Assembly (NCBI RefSeq): GCF_041146395.1
Contig: NC_090983.1
Span: 62,565,501-62,629,500 of the forward strand
Direction: 5' to 3'
DNA length: 64,000 nucleotides
DNA from: Eulemur rufifrons
Taxonomy: Eukaryota; Chordata; Mammalia; Primates; Lemuridae
Of the stretch, positions 12,640 to 23,945 are shown piece by piece. How positions within the stretch are numbered: position 1 is the stretch's first letter; the number at the start of each line of letters is the position of its first letter. A program made the translations under genes and the position numbers. The notes beneath the pieces are model-generated. The model had not been told where the DNA came from. It saw only the letters and a program-made list of their open reading frames with translations, and did no database searches.

Positions 12640-13600
12640 TAACTAAAAAGTTTTATGTACTTTAGAGGATTTTCATTCACTGAGAGTTTGTTAAGGCAAA
12701 TTCTTAGTGTTGTTTTGATTAAAATATATATTCTTCCCTTGAATAAAATTTTATGTGACAGTATTTTCTTTCCACATATTGAAGAATTATTCTACAGTCT
12801 TCTGATTTCTATTGATGCTATTGAGATGTCTACCGTCACTCTAATCATAGACCTTTGGAGAAAAGCTTCCCTTCTCTATGACTGCTTTTGAAATATGCTT
12901 TTTGTACTTAGTGTTCTGCAGTCTCACTATGACATGATATGTCTGGCTGTGGATTCCTTTTTTATTTAACTGATTGAGTTTTATTAGCCTCCCTCAATAT
13001 GAGCATCCATGCTTCTGAATTCTGGAAAATATCTGGGGTTATTTCCTCTCTTACCTTTTTCTCATTACATAAAATCGTTTTCACTGGAAGCTTAATTAGA
13101 TACATGTTAAATCTCAGTCTGTCCTCCAAGTCCCTTAAATTCTGTTGTATGTTTCATTTTGTGTCCCTGTACTAAATTCAGGGCAATTATTTAAACACAT
13201 ATTATTTATTAGTTATCCCTTCATCTGGAGTCTGGTGTAGCCTGTTATTTAAGATTGCCATTGGATTTTCAATTTTAATTTTTATTACTTTTTACAATTA
13301 TGACTATATTTCAAAAAATATTGTTTTTTTTCATATTTCAACCTACTTGTCTCTAAACATCTCAAATGTATGTATGTACATTATATATTCAGTAACTAAA
13401 TTATTTGGTATTCTTGTGATCTAATTTTAATTAAGCATTTTGTTGATTTCTCTTTATGTATTTTATAATTGTGAGCTCTGAATTCTTGTTTGGCAGGGCT
13501 TTCTCTCTGGGAATCCTGAGAAGTGTCATTTCCTTTTGCCAGATGTTCTTGTACAATATCAATTACTTATGGTAATTTACTATTTGGGGCCTCTTAGACC
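12640..13600 (-). mobile_element. Ancient L1 (L1ME/L1M-like) fragment
   Basis: Reverse-complement L1M-type sequence recognised from 'cttagtgttctgcagtctca', 'ctatgacatgatatgtctgg', 'tgtggattccttttttattt', 'attctggaaaatatctgggg' and 'cagtctgtcctccaagtccc'. It is heavily diverged with no surviving frame. Both ends are approximate, and sequence to about 13830 may also belong to it. Confidence 0.55.
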
Positions 13601-14099
13601 ACCTAGAGAGGGCAAATTTAAGTTTTAAACTCATGTGAGTGTAGGCTAATGGTTATAAATCTCTAGAGGAGACATTTTGCCTGCTTAAGCCCAAGTCAAG
13701 ATAGATGAGTTTGCTAGTTTGTTCTAGTTTGCCTTTCACCAAGGATCTAATCTTTTATAGATCCTGACTTTATGTGGTACCTTCTGATGTAAACTTGTAT
13801 AATCATTAATAATCAACCCTATTAGTTACAAAGGTTGGCAAACCCATGCAAAGCATCCCTGATGTCTACATCACCTTCTGCTGTGTAACTTTTTAATTTG
13901 ATTCCTGCTTATTTTTCATCCATTTTTGGAAGCTCATTTCTGAGTCTAAAAGGAATATCTGCTATATTTTATCCAATGTTTCTAGGTCTTTCGTATTCAT
14001 ACAGTTTTTCAAATTACTTGATATGCCATAATGCTGAAAATAGAAGTAAAATGCTATCCATTGTATTAGTCATACTCTGTGTGATCCTGACTCCACAAC

Positions 14100-14360
14100 T
14101 CTGTTTCAAACATCCACCCTTCCTGCAATGGCGTTCTCTATTTTCCTAAGCCCTATCCATAAATTAAGATTCAATTCAATTTCTGCCTCTTTCGTGAAGC
14201 ATCCCCTGACTATCCCACCCCAATGAACTGCACACATGGGATAGGAGTCAGACCTCAGTTCAGCAGTAATATCATCTAGATTTCTACTTGGGTGTAAGTG
14301 TCTCAGGAGGAAATGGTGCTACTTTTCCTCAATGTATCTGGTACATTGCCATGAGGTAAA
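14100..14360 (+). mobile_element. L2 LINE 3' region fragment
   Basis: The pattern 'ttctgcctctttcgtgaagc' and 'atcccctgactatcccaccc' resembles the L2 stretch 'aaatgccacctcctccatga' / 'agccttccctgaccacccca'. Further on, 'tgtctcaggaggaaatggtg' and 'tctggtacattgccatgag' fit the L2 end. An ancient relic. Confidence 0.5.
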
Positions 14361-15024
14361 GTTGCAGGTTTAACTTACAGTGTGCTCAAATGTACACAAG
14401 AAACCTAAAACAAAACAAAACAATAAAACCCTCTTTTTCCCCCATTACTAAAGCTGTCTTCCCCCAGCCTCATGAGCTTCTTAGTCTTAGAACAGTAATT
14501 TAATGCCTAATGCATTCAATGCTTTTTTAGATCTGCTGCTTTAATTAGTCCCTTTAAGTAATGTTCACTCTGTTCAGGAAAATATCTCTTAATATTTCAT
14601 ATTTCTTAGCTCATTATTCCTTTCTCAGTTCATCCTTAGAATGTCATCTGAGTATCAGAGAGCAGAGTGTGTCTTACACAAACTTGTATCAGAGGGCAAA
14701 AGTCAAAGTCACAAAGCGTGATGTTATCTGGCTACTTATGTCACGGAATAAGATCTCTTGTTCACTTCATGGTAGCTTGTCCTGCCAGAACTCTTAGATA
14801 ATGAATGAGGCCTGTGTAACTCAAGATCTTGTCTCTTTTGACTCTGGTTAGGGAACACTGTGTCATTGCTATAATCGCCATTTGCCCCTCTGCCTCCCGG
14901 CCTATCCCAACAACACCCCAGCAGGCCCCATGGTGGGCCCTCTGGCTCTCAAATTTGTAACCATGCCAAGTGTGACTAAAAATGGCTTAGAAAAGTTAAA
15001 CCTCATGGTCTTCTTCTGCCTGAT
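14361..15024. other. Non-coding stretch, nothing recognised
   Basis: No identified gene. The part at about 14880-14960 is locally GC-richer ('cctgcctcccgg' style) but matches no family I know. Confidence 0.5.
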
Positions 15025-15420
15025 TTTTTTTTTTTTTTTTTTTTTTTTGGTGCCTACAAGTTCAGTTTCGTATGCTGCACCTTCAATTGGTGAGGGAGAG
15101 TGTGGTTTCTTCTCAGTGTCCCTCCAGGGAGCAGGATCTGGGGTCCTCCTTGCCTCATTTAACTGACGCATCTTCCCATTTTGGCCCATAATTGTGTCTT
15201 CACTGAGCCTGGTTTTCAAACCTATTGTCTCACAAAATGGTCCTTTTTGGGTGTCATTTAATATGTTCTTTAACAAGTCCTGACTTTCACCGCATTCTTC
15301 TCTCCCTACCTTGGGGAAAGTGGGGTAAAAGGTCCTGTACTCATAAAAGCAAGAGGGAGAACACATTACTAATTTTCAGAATATTAACCCCATTATGATT
15401 TCAGTACCTTATCAGAGGCA
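15025..15420 (-). pseudogene. Candidate retrocopy with reverse A tail, unidentified
   Basis: A run of about 23 Ts at 15026-15048 could be the A tail of something inserted in minus orientation. Upstream of that tail on the minus strand lies an unusually long open frame for this window (about 105 codons before the tail, from 15366), with charged, proline-containing composition unlike its AT-rich neighbours. I do not recognise the protein. Against a retrocopy: no AATAAA precedes the A tract and no exact target duplication was found. It could equally be unique DNA next to a homopolymer. Confidence 0.3.
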
Positions 15421-16500
15421 AGATAAATGAAGATAAAAATAACTAAGTCATCAGTCCTATGGCTATCCTCCTATTAAGTAGATTATAACTTTGCTTACAT
15501 AATGTTGGCAGAAAACTAGGGCTAGGAAATTGGAAGATATTTTAATAAATTATGGGTCACATATAAGTTAATAAAATTACAGAATCTTTGTTCCGGTAAT
15601 ACACATATAAAAACAATTCTCTAACAACTTTTGTCTTTTATCTTCTGGCTCAATGGCAGAACAGCACAATAGCATGTAGGGAATTGGAATAAGTCCTAGG
15701 CTTTGGGAGAACAGGATTCCACAGATACAATCTCCCTTGCAGATGGTGTGGAGAGTCAGACCTAGGTGGAGAAAAGAACTCATTTAGCTGTTCCCTAAAG
15801 AAACTGTGGTATATAACATAAAATCATAAGTGCCTCTCCAGGCAATCAGTGGAAGCTTGCTTGCCTGGGCTCTCAGGTTATATTGCTATAATGTACTTTT
15901 CAAACAGTTAAGAATAATGTCCCAGTATGACGTTGAACAAATATGCCACTGTCTCTTGACCTTATTTCCAACTTTTGGATGATGCGTGACTGTTTCCCTT
16001 TTCCAGCTCATTCTGAGGTTCAGTTTAACCCATCTTTGTGAGAGAAAGAGGCACACAGTAAGTATATCTTCCCTGAGCTCCCCATTCGCCCAACAAATGC
16101 TTGAGTCTAAACTCTCCTGGGGATGGCCCACTTTTGGCCTGAGTTAGACTGAGTTACATCTGGATTCAGACTCTTCCAAGCCATAAATTCCTGGCAGGTT
16201 TGTCCCAGGCCCAGAGCAGCCCCCTTAGTCTCACAGCACTGGTAGACCCTTTCCCTCTACTCATTTGCATTCTTGACTCTTCCAGAGTTACCTTTAGTGT
16301 CAGAATCTCTTTTGGGGACCTGTCCACTCCCTAGTTTCCCCTCCCTTTCTTTTACTTACTGCCAAATCTCAGGAGGAAAAGCAGCAAGAAGTTTGCCTTA
16401 ACTTCATTTATGCATTCTTAGCACTTTCTCCCTTAACTAACTCATCTTGCCTCTGGGCCAAAATACCTAAAATATCTTCACAGTAAATCCAGAGGAAATA
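15421..16500. other. Non-coding stretch, nothing recognised
   Basis: Unique-looking sequence, slightly richer in C and G around 16150-16330. No gene structure or known repeat supported. Confidence 0.5.
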
Positions 16501-16507
16501 TCAATGA

Positions 16508-16566
16508 AAAGGTTGGACTAAATGATCTCTAAGGACCCTTCCAGAGATGAGTTCTGTGACTTCATA
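16508..16566 (+). mobile_element. CR1/L3-type LINE 3' end relic
   Basis: 'ggttggactaaatgatctct' followed by 'aaggacccttccagagatga' and 'gttctgtgactt' closely follows the conserved 3' end of CR1-clade LINEs ('ggttggactagatgacctct', 'aaggtcccttccagctct'). In mammals such relics are usually called L3 or CR1. Confidence 0.7.
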
Positions 16567-16569
16567 TGA

Positions 16570-18505
16570 GGACAACAATGTAAAGGAGAAATCCAATACA
16601 GTCCATAAAAAAAAATCCTATAAGTATTGAAAATCCTTAATGCATGAAATGCTGAGTAGTGGCAGACTCAAGAAAATGAAAGATATGCTTCCTAGCCTCA
16701 ACGACCCTATCACCTCATTATTAAGTATAGAAGACCGACATGCAGGAAAAGTTACATAGTATTTGAGAAAGCCATTCATTTCTTCATTCATTCATTTATT
16801 CACAAATGATAAAGGAGCCTCATGGGGCTTTCCTTCCAGATGAAGTAAACAATGACAAGGGGCCATATGGGGAAGTAGAGGATGCTTTGGGTTTATGCAG
16901 GAAGAATACCCAACCACCTTCCACAGGGGAAGGCAGAAATGTCTTTGTGGAAAAAGAAATGTCTCATTCGACTCTTAAAAAGTGTTTGTTCCTATGTGTG
17001 TGGGCTGTGTATGTTTGGTAGAGCCATGATCAAATTGAATGAGAGGAGGATAATGGTCTGAGCAAATGGAATAGCACTTGCAAAAGTCCAGAAGTTAGAG
17101 TAAGGGCACCTCCTTCTCAAGCAACTAGTAGTATTTCAGTCAGGCTGGAGAATATCTAAATAACAATATAAAACAACACAGTCACGTACAGTTCAGGAGA
17201 TGCCACAGAAAATACTAAGTGAATTGCCAGTGGTGTAAGGTAAATAAAATGCTATGGCTTCAGAGGTTGAATAGCAGGAGTTACTTGAAATTAGCTACCC
17301 TAACACATGCAGAGAGGATACCATAAGTTATTCCTAGTATAGTTAACAGCATGATCAAAGGAAGAGTCAGAAGAATGCATGGAATTTTCTGAAGACTATA
17401 GGTGGGCTCATTTGACAAAAGTCAGGATCTGAATAGAGAGTCACTGGACAAAATTTGTCACCTTCAAATATACCCTTCTCCTATTACTTAATAAAAAGAA
17501 GAATTTTGGTACCTCCACAAAATGACCTCCACTTGCCCACTAGGAGGAAGGGAAAAATTGCACTAAATTAGAAAATCAGAGAAATAATTTCTGAGTGCAG
17601 AACCGTGACCACATACATCCAGCTATGGTTCAGACTAGAGGTGTCTGGATGACAACTCAGAGTTTGGCATTGTTCTGTGCTTGCAGTATAAACTAACACT
17701 ACTGAAAACAAATTTTGTTTGGAGTTGAATGTACTGGATTATGTTGCTGTTTGTCTCTCTTCTTATAATCATCCTATCAGCCCTTCACTCAGAATCTCTC
17801 CCTGGTCAAACAGCCTTTCACTGGATGAATTATGTGTTGTGGTGCCCTGTATGTAGATATGGTCAACACCATATTCAACACCAAGTCAACTTCCACATTC
17901 AGAAGATGACTCCTTTGTAAATATCCTAGTCCAAACTCCATATACTAGATATGGGACCTGACATAATATAATGATCCTGTCTAGGAACTATAATAAAATT
18001 ATGGGATGTCTGTTAGGTTTAGAAATATCTAAAAGAATAAGTCAGATTTACTAAATTAAGAAACCTTATAAAGCAGTAGTGTTTATATTGTTGTAACTCT
18101 GTAACTATATTCATCTTCAAATTGGCTGAATCAGTTAGATTAGGAAGACCCCAAAGTGTTATTTTTTGTAAAATCTATACTTTAAAATTGTATATTTTTA
18201 TTCAAAGATACCTAAAGGTAGAATATTAACTATTATATGTTCAGAAAGTAATTCGTATAAACTATAATGTGTTTAAAATATTCATTCAACTTAAGTATCT
18301 GATTCATGGTATTGAAATATTGTTAATAAAGATAATTATTTCACATAGCTTAAATTACTATTCATTAATTTCTATGTGATGCAAATGAAACATTAGGTAA
18401 TAACTCATAAATTCTCATTTTCCCAAACATGTTTTTAACCTCTGAAAATTTAGCAACTATGCAGTCAATAAGCCAGTTTTCAATTAAATTTCAAAAACAC
18501 TTATT
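16570..18505. other. Non-coding stretch with short tetranucleotide tract
   Basis: Holds a (CATT)n-like tract at about 16778-16800. Around 17030-17130 there is a weak resemblance to the unassigned dispersed repeat described at 34760 ('agcaaatggaatagcacttg'). Otherwise nothing is recognised; the short open frames are chance-like. Confidence 0.45.
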
Positions 18506-18514
18506 TTTGTAATT

Positions 18515-18940
18515 ATAAAATGAGTGTGTGTTCATTGGCATCTAAAGACATGAAAAAAACAAAATTCTTAATCTTACCACCAACAAATAATCACTGTTCA
18601 TAGTTTGATACATTAATTTCTAGTCTTATTTTTAAACCTTATGTATTTTAAAAGTTGATGTCACTATATATACTTGTTATATCATCCTTTTTTATACCTT
18701 ATCCTTTTTAAACATAATTTCAGGTCAATATGTACTGTTGGAAAACAATTTTAGTAGTAATGTAACACTTCAAATTATGAATATATCAAAATTTATTTAG
18801 TCACTCTGATTACTATAAATTTTAGGCTGTTTCCAGCTTTTATCCTATTAAAAAATAGCATTTTGATGGATATCTCTGTTTATATTTTTGTTTGAGGTTC
18901 TGATTATTTTATTAAAATAGATTTCTAGGAGAATTTTCAA
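18515..18940 (-). mobile_element. Ancient L1 (L1M) 3' end relic
   Basis: Reads as reverse-complement L1M tail: 'aatcttaccaccaacaaata', 'atcactgttcatagtttgat', 'tttctagtcttatttttaaa', then 'taggctgtttccagctttta' and 'attttgatggatatctctgt'. Strongly diverged, edges approximate. Confidence 0.5.
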
Positions 18941-21109
18941 AATGTATAACTTTTAAAATGATCTTACCACATTTCTTCACAAGATGATTTTTTTTCATTT
19001 GTTTGCTTTTGAACCAAGTTAGGCTAAGACGTATGAGCCGGAAATCCTCAGCCACATTATGTATTTATCTTTCTTATCATGGTAGGCAGAAATGATCATC
19101 TGCTCAAATTCACATTGATATGATTAATAGTGAAGTGGAGGAATTTTCACCTGTATAAGCTGTGCAGCTTCTATTAACTGTTCTTATCTTTATTTTAGTC
19201 TCTTTCCAATTAATTTAATAGAATTTAGGATTTAAAGCACTCATTTAAAAAGATGAATTGAATAAAATAATTTTTAAAATGATAATAGTAAACGTCATCT
19301 TATAACTGAATGAATACTTAAAAATTAATCAACTGTTCACTTACTGTTAGTTAACTCAATGAGGATTTTAATTTACACAATAATTTTTAACTCAATTCAG
19401 CTTTTTTTGTTGGTTGGTTGGTTGGTTTTAAGCTTGACTTTTAATTTTGAGTTCCTAAGTCAGGCTTCTCACTGAAGATATGTACATTTTCATAGTTCTC
19501 TTTCCTTATTCATACTCTTTCTCTCTCCCAGGCTACATGCTCAAACATATAACTTAGCAGTAGCTAAATAAATGTGGAAAAAGAAATTGTAGGCCAGAAA
19601 AATTAATCTTTACCAATATAATTTAAAGGGAGATTTATTTATACATAGAAGGATCTTCTTCAACTAAGTTGCCAGCCATTGTTTATAAAATCTTTCCAGA
19701 ACAAAATATAATCTTTCTAGTACAACTAAAATGAAGCAAATACGTGTATAACTTATATATATGTGTGTATTTTGTATATAATATACTATATATAAATAAT
19801 TTATTATGTATATAATAAATAACATATATATGTGTACATGGACTTTACTAAGAAGGCATGGAATATATCTACCCAATATGCTAACAAAGAAGTAAAAAAT
19901 CTTGGTAAATTAGCGTAAACTTTAAATAATTATCTTGAATCCTAGTTTGTCTAAGCCATAAATGGAAACTCAGATTTTGTGACTTAAGGAGTTGTGGAAA
20001 TTTTTTTGCTGACTTCATCAGGGGTCTATTTCAATACCAAGGAAAGGAAATTATCAAGCTCAGTAATAGAGATGGTGCCGGCTTTCAAGGGGAAAGGGTC
20101 AACACTGAAAAATGAAGCTTTAAACAGGCAGAATGTTTTCTTATATTTAGAATATTTTCCATCAGAGAAATGATAGTTTTGAAATCCACATTAAAACAGA
20201 ATTTTAGTGCTCACATCTATCACCTTCCAGGCATCCCAAAATCACAACAAGAAAAATCCTTCAGAAGAGTGGAGGCTTTACTCTTTCCTGGCAATTTGAA
20301 GAATAAAAATGCATTCTGCATTCCTTTCCCAAAGTTTTTAGTTGTAACTCTCTAAGTGTCTGTTTACTGCTGGCCGCTGGACCATTATAAGTCTGATAGC
20401 TGCTAAAACAAGGATCCTAATCAGATTTAACAAATCTTCTCGGAAATGATTTATCTTGTCATAGCTACAGAGAAAGCTAAATTGAAAAGCAAAATTAATC
20501 TGCCTCTTTAAAGGTGAACTCTAGCCTAGCATGTAGTCTCTGACAGTAATTAATGCTGTTTTAGCTTTCTTTTCCATGCTCAGCTCAAGGTACCTAGCAG
20601 GAATTTAGGTATGTAGAAAACCTGTGTTGAGCTTCATTCATTTCAGCCACACAAGATGAGGAAAGATTGGCGTGTTTGCACACTTTCAATCTCTCCTATA
20701 AAAGTTTCTGATAGGCATTTCCACTTCACAATTCTTATTTAAGTTTTATGTAAGAGCAGATATTTTTCTATTTTCCATTGTGAAAAAAAAGAATTGATCA
20801 TGAATAACCTCTATGTTTTATAATCTCATTGATGAGATTTTAGGACCCATTTATGAAAGAATTAATAAGTATTTGAAGTAATTTCCCCCTTGTAGTACTA
20901 TTTTTGAATACAGATAGATAAAAAGAAATATTGGGCTGTTAACAGTACTCAATTCTGTACACTATTGCTGAAGCTCAATTCTTAATATCAAAAATTAACA
21001 GGAGGATTTCCTTTCTTCTTTTGGACATAGATTTTTCTTGTTTTGCAGGTCAATATGATTATTCTTTTCCTCTTTTCTAAGACAAGAAAATCTCAGATAA
21101 GACCTTTGC
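18941..21109. other. Non-coding stretch, low-complexity AT and GGTT tracts
   Basis: Includes a (GGTT)n tract at about 19410-19427 and a TA/ATGT-rich low-complexity zone at about 19745-19840. No gene or named element could be supported. Confidence 0.5.
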
Positions 21110-21131
21110 AAAAAAAAAAAAAAAAAAAAAA
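21110..21131 (+). repeat. Orphan 22-base A tract
   Basis: Twenty-two consecutive As follow 'gataagacctttgc'. It looks like a retrotransposon tail, but no Alu, L1 or recognisable retrocopy lies upstream, so the source is unknown. Confidence 0.85.
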
Positions 21132-21159
21132 GGAGCAGGGGATGGCTAGGAGAGGTTTA

Positions 21160-21490
21160 CAGAAAGTAAAATCAAAAGGTCAAAAAGATTTGAGGTGAGG
21201 TGAAAGTGAGGGAGAGGAATGCCTACAAATTAGCTCCCTTATTTCTTGCTTTAGTCACTGGGTGGCTAAGGGCATTTCCATCAAGACAGGAAAAAACAGA
21301 AAGAGGAGGAGATTTAGAGGGGAAAACAATGAGTTCAGTTTTGGATATACTGTTTGTGAACTAGGTATGGAATAGGCATTCTGATACGCAAGTGGAAACT
21401 TGAGAAAGAAATCAGATCTTAAGAAATTGATTTGGGAATCCTTAATACCTAAGAGGTCATTGAAATCATAGGATAGGGTGGGATCAGCTA
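21160..21490 (+). repeat. Unassigned dispersed repeat, copy A
   Basis: 'gagttcagttttggatatac' followed by a degraded 'aagtggaaacttgagaaag' segment matches, from memory, a common mammalian interspersed sequence containing 'ttcggttttggacatgttaa' and 'catccaagtggagatgtc'. I cannot name the family. It seems to be a different part of the same repeat found at 23650 and 34760. Confidence 0.4.
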
Positions 21491-22485
21491 ATAGAATGGC
21501 AATGATCTATTAATCTATGCCTACCCTCCAAATGGAAAACTATTACATTTTTTTTGTTTTAGGACCACTGAACAATTCACTACTGAATCAAAGAGTAGAT
21601 TTTCTAGAATATACATACTACTCCTTATTATCTTTTTCATCAAAGAAACAACATAACCATGTGTAAGCAACATAAATTTATTAAATTCTTAAAGAACTAA
21701 TAAGGCCAACAGCCACACCTAAAGCTACTGTGTGTTTTCTTCCTGAAACAATCTAATTTAGAAAAGAATCCCTAGCATAAAGTAGAACTTTATCTAGCTA
21801 ATTTAGTAAACCCTCCCTTTTTTAATGTGTTTGCTACTGACATATTTTCATGTCAGTAAAAGAAGAATTAAGACATCAAGTTTCCTTAATCATTTAAATT
21901 ACAGAACTTTATAGATTGAGATTTTATTTTTAAGGTGTGCATTTAAACACTATTAGATGTTTAACTACCTCCCATTTATGAGAAATGAAAGCAATAATGC
22001 AAATATTCTTATGTATTTTTAAAATACAGAACCAGTATAGATTATTAAGGAGATAATAAGTTTGCCTATGAATTTTGGTACAAATCTTTCCATTCTAGGA
22101 TGAGAATAGACTGAGGAAAGAATTCAAGTGCATATCACGTAGATAGTAAGAAACAAGTGATCTACAGTAGATAGAATATATTCTAAAGGTGATAGTTTAC
22201 TTTTCTCTCAAATGGAAGTGTGTGTAAAAATACCTCTGGATTTTTAAACATCTTGATTCTGTTATCTTTCTTGAAGATTACAAGAATAGTGTTTTCACAA
22301 CTACTTTTTGTACCTTTTATTAAAACTTGGAAAATATACAACAGAAAGAAACACTTGACCGTATAATAAAAGTACAATATTTACATAGAAATAAAAAAAA
22401 AACTTTAAAAAATAAAAGTATAAGAACAAAATGAGAATTTGGGAGCATAATCTATGCCCCCACAGAAAATAGATTTTTTTTAATT
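21491..22485. other. Non-coding stretch, nothing recognised
   Basis: AT-rich unique-looking DNA with no supported gene or repeat. Confidence 0.5.
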
Positions 22486-22500
22486 AAAAAGAAATAGTAA

Positions 22501-22752
22501 TGGGAGGCTGAGGCAGGAGGATCACTTGAGGTCAGGAGTTCGAAAACAGCCTGAGAAAGAGTGAAACCCCCACCTCTACTAAAATTAGAAAACATTAGCT
22601 GGGCATGGGAGCATGCACCTGTCGTCCCAGCTACTCAGGAGGCTGAGGCAGTAGGATCACTAGAGCCCAGGAGTTTGAGGCTGCAGGGAGCTATGACGAT
22701 GCCACTACACTCTAGCTGGGGCAACAGAGCGAGACTTTGTCTCCAAAAAAAG
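22501..22752 (+). mobile_element. 5'-truncated Alu with exact target duplication
   Basis: Begins at 'tgggaggctgaggcaggagg' (about 40 bases of the left arm are missing), has both arms, and ends 'gagcgagactttgtctcc' plus a short tail. A perfect 15-bp duplication aaaaagaaatagtaa lies at 22486-22500 and 22753-22767, preceded by 'taatt', an ideal L1-endonuclease TT/AAAA nick site. It lacks the expanded strepsirrhine linker. Confidence 0.95.
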
Positions 22753-22767
22753 AAAAAGAAATAGTAA

Positions 22768-23138
22768 AAACCACCATGTTCTATTTTTTTATGTCATAAT
22801 TTACCTTCTCACAATCTATATAGCCCAAGGTCATACTATAATTTGACACACATTTCCTACTGACAATGTCTATCATCCCATTTATTTGTGTTCTTGAGTG
22901 GCAAGACTCTTCACCTCAAAACTTACAGGGTTGACACCAAAACTCAATCTCAAACTCTACTTGTTTGGTTCTTAGAATATCTCCTGAGAAGGATGATACA
23001 CCAGTCCAACCCTACAGGATCCCTAATATGGTTCCAAACTAAACTCAATGCTATTCTGCAGGAACACTACAAAAAAAGAGACCCAGCTTCTTCTCCTCCT
23101 TGCCTTTCAATGTCTTAATTCTGACAAGATGACTTAAG
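22768..23138. other. Non-coding stretch between two Alus
   Basis: About 370 bases with a short plus-strand open frame (22888-23118) that resembles nothing known. No repeat is recognised. Confidence 0.5.
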
Positions 23139-23149
23139 ATCTTCATTTT

Positions 23150-23466
23150 GGCCGGGCGCGGTGGCTCACGCCTGTAATCCTAGCACTCTGGGAGGCCGAG
23201 GCGGGTGGATTGCTCAAGGTCAGGAGTTCGAGACCAGCCTGAGCGAGACCCCGTCTCTACTAAAAATAGAAAGACATTATATGGACAACTAAAAATCTAT
23301 ATAGAAAAAATTAGCCGGGCATAGTGGCGCATGCCTGTAGTCCCGGCTACTCGGGAGGCTGAGGCAGTAGGATCGCTTAAGCCCAGGAGTTTGAGGTTGC
23401 TGTGAGCTAAGCTGAAGCCACGGCACTCACTCTAGCCTGGGCAACAAAGTGAGACTCTGTCTCAAC

Positions 23467-23493
<27 letters not shown>
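23150..23493 (+). mobile_element. Full-length strepsirrhine Alu, youngest in window
   Basis: Complete element starting 'ggccgggcgcggtggctcac' with internal A and B box regions of the Pol III promoter and preserved CpGs ('ctcgggaggc', 'gccgggcatagtggcgcatg'). The expanded linker 'tatggacaactaaaaatcta' is present. The A tail is about 28 bases. The duplication atcttcatttt occurs at 23139-23149 and 23494-23504. Its low divergence and intact CpGs suggest recent insertion. Confidence 0.96.
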
Positions 23494-23498
<5 letters not shown>

Positions 23499-23649
23499 CA
23501 TTTTATGACATTTCATTGAGCTTTTGATACTTTCAGCTTTTACCTTCCTTGCTTATTTACCCTTTTCTGGCCTTCTTGTTCATTCATTGATATAAAGTAA
23601 TAATATAATGTGAAATGGTCATAGGAGTTATAAAGAAAATCAGAATAAT

Positions 23650-23945
23650 GAGTTAATTCATATTGGAATATTTTAGATGAAGTGGTCAGGGAGGCTCTTT
23701 TTTTGAAAAACAAAATGTGAACAGAGATGTGAATACAGCGAAGGAGCGATTCCAAGAAAGATCGAGGCAGAGGAAATAGAGAACAAAGGCCCAGCGATGG
23801 CCGCAGTGTGCTTGGCATGTTTAGGAACAGAGGAGGCTGGGCTTCAGTGAGTGAGGAGGAGAATAGAAAATAAAGTTTAAAAAGTACCTAGAGGTCAGGT
23901 CATTTAGGGTTTTGTAGGCTGTGGTGAGAACTTGATATTTAGCAC
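23650..23945 (+). repeat. Unassigned dispersed repeat, copy B
   Basis: Carries 'agtggtcagggaggctcttt', 'gcttggcatgtttaggaaca', 'agtgagtgaggaggagaa' and 'tagggttttgtaggctgtgg'. These features align with part of the element at 34760-35480 (caggaacag, cagtgagtg, gaggtca). From memory it is a widespread mammalian interspersed repeat, but I cannot assign the class. Confidence 0.5.

Noticed and set aside
16263..16270. ATTTGCAT octamer as a promoter element
   Set aside because: An 8-base match is expected about twice by chance in 64 kb on two strands, and there is no adjoining promoter structure.
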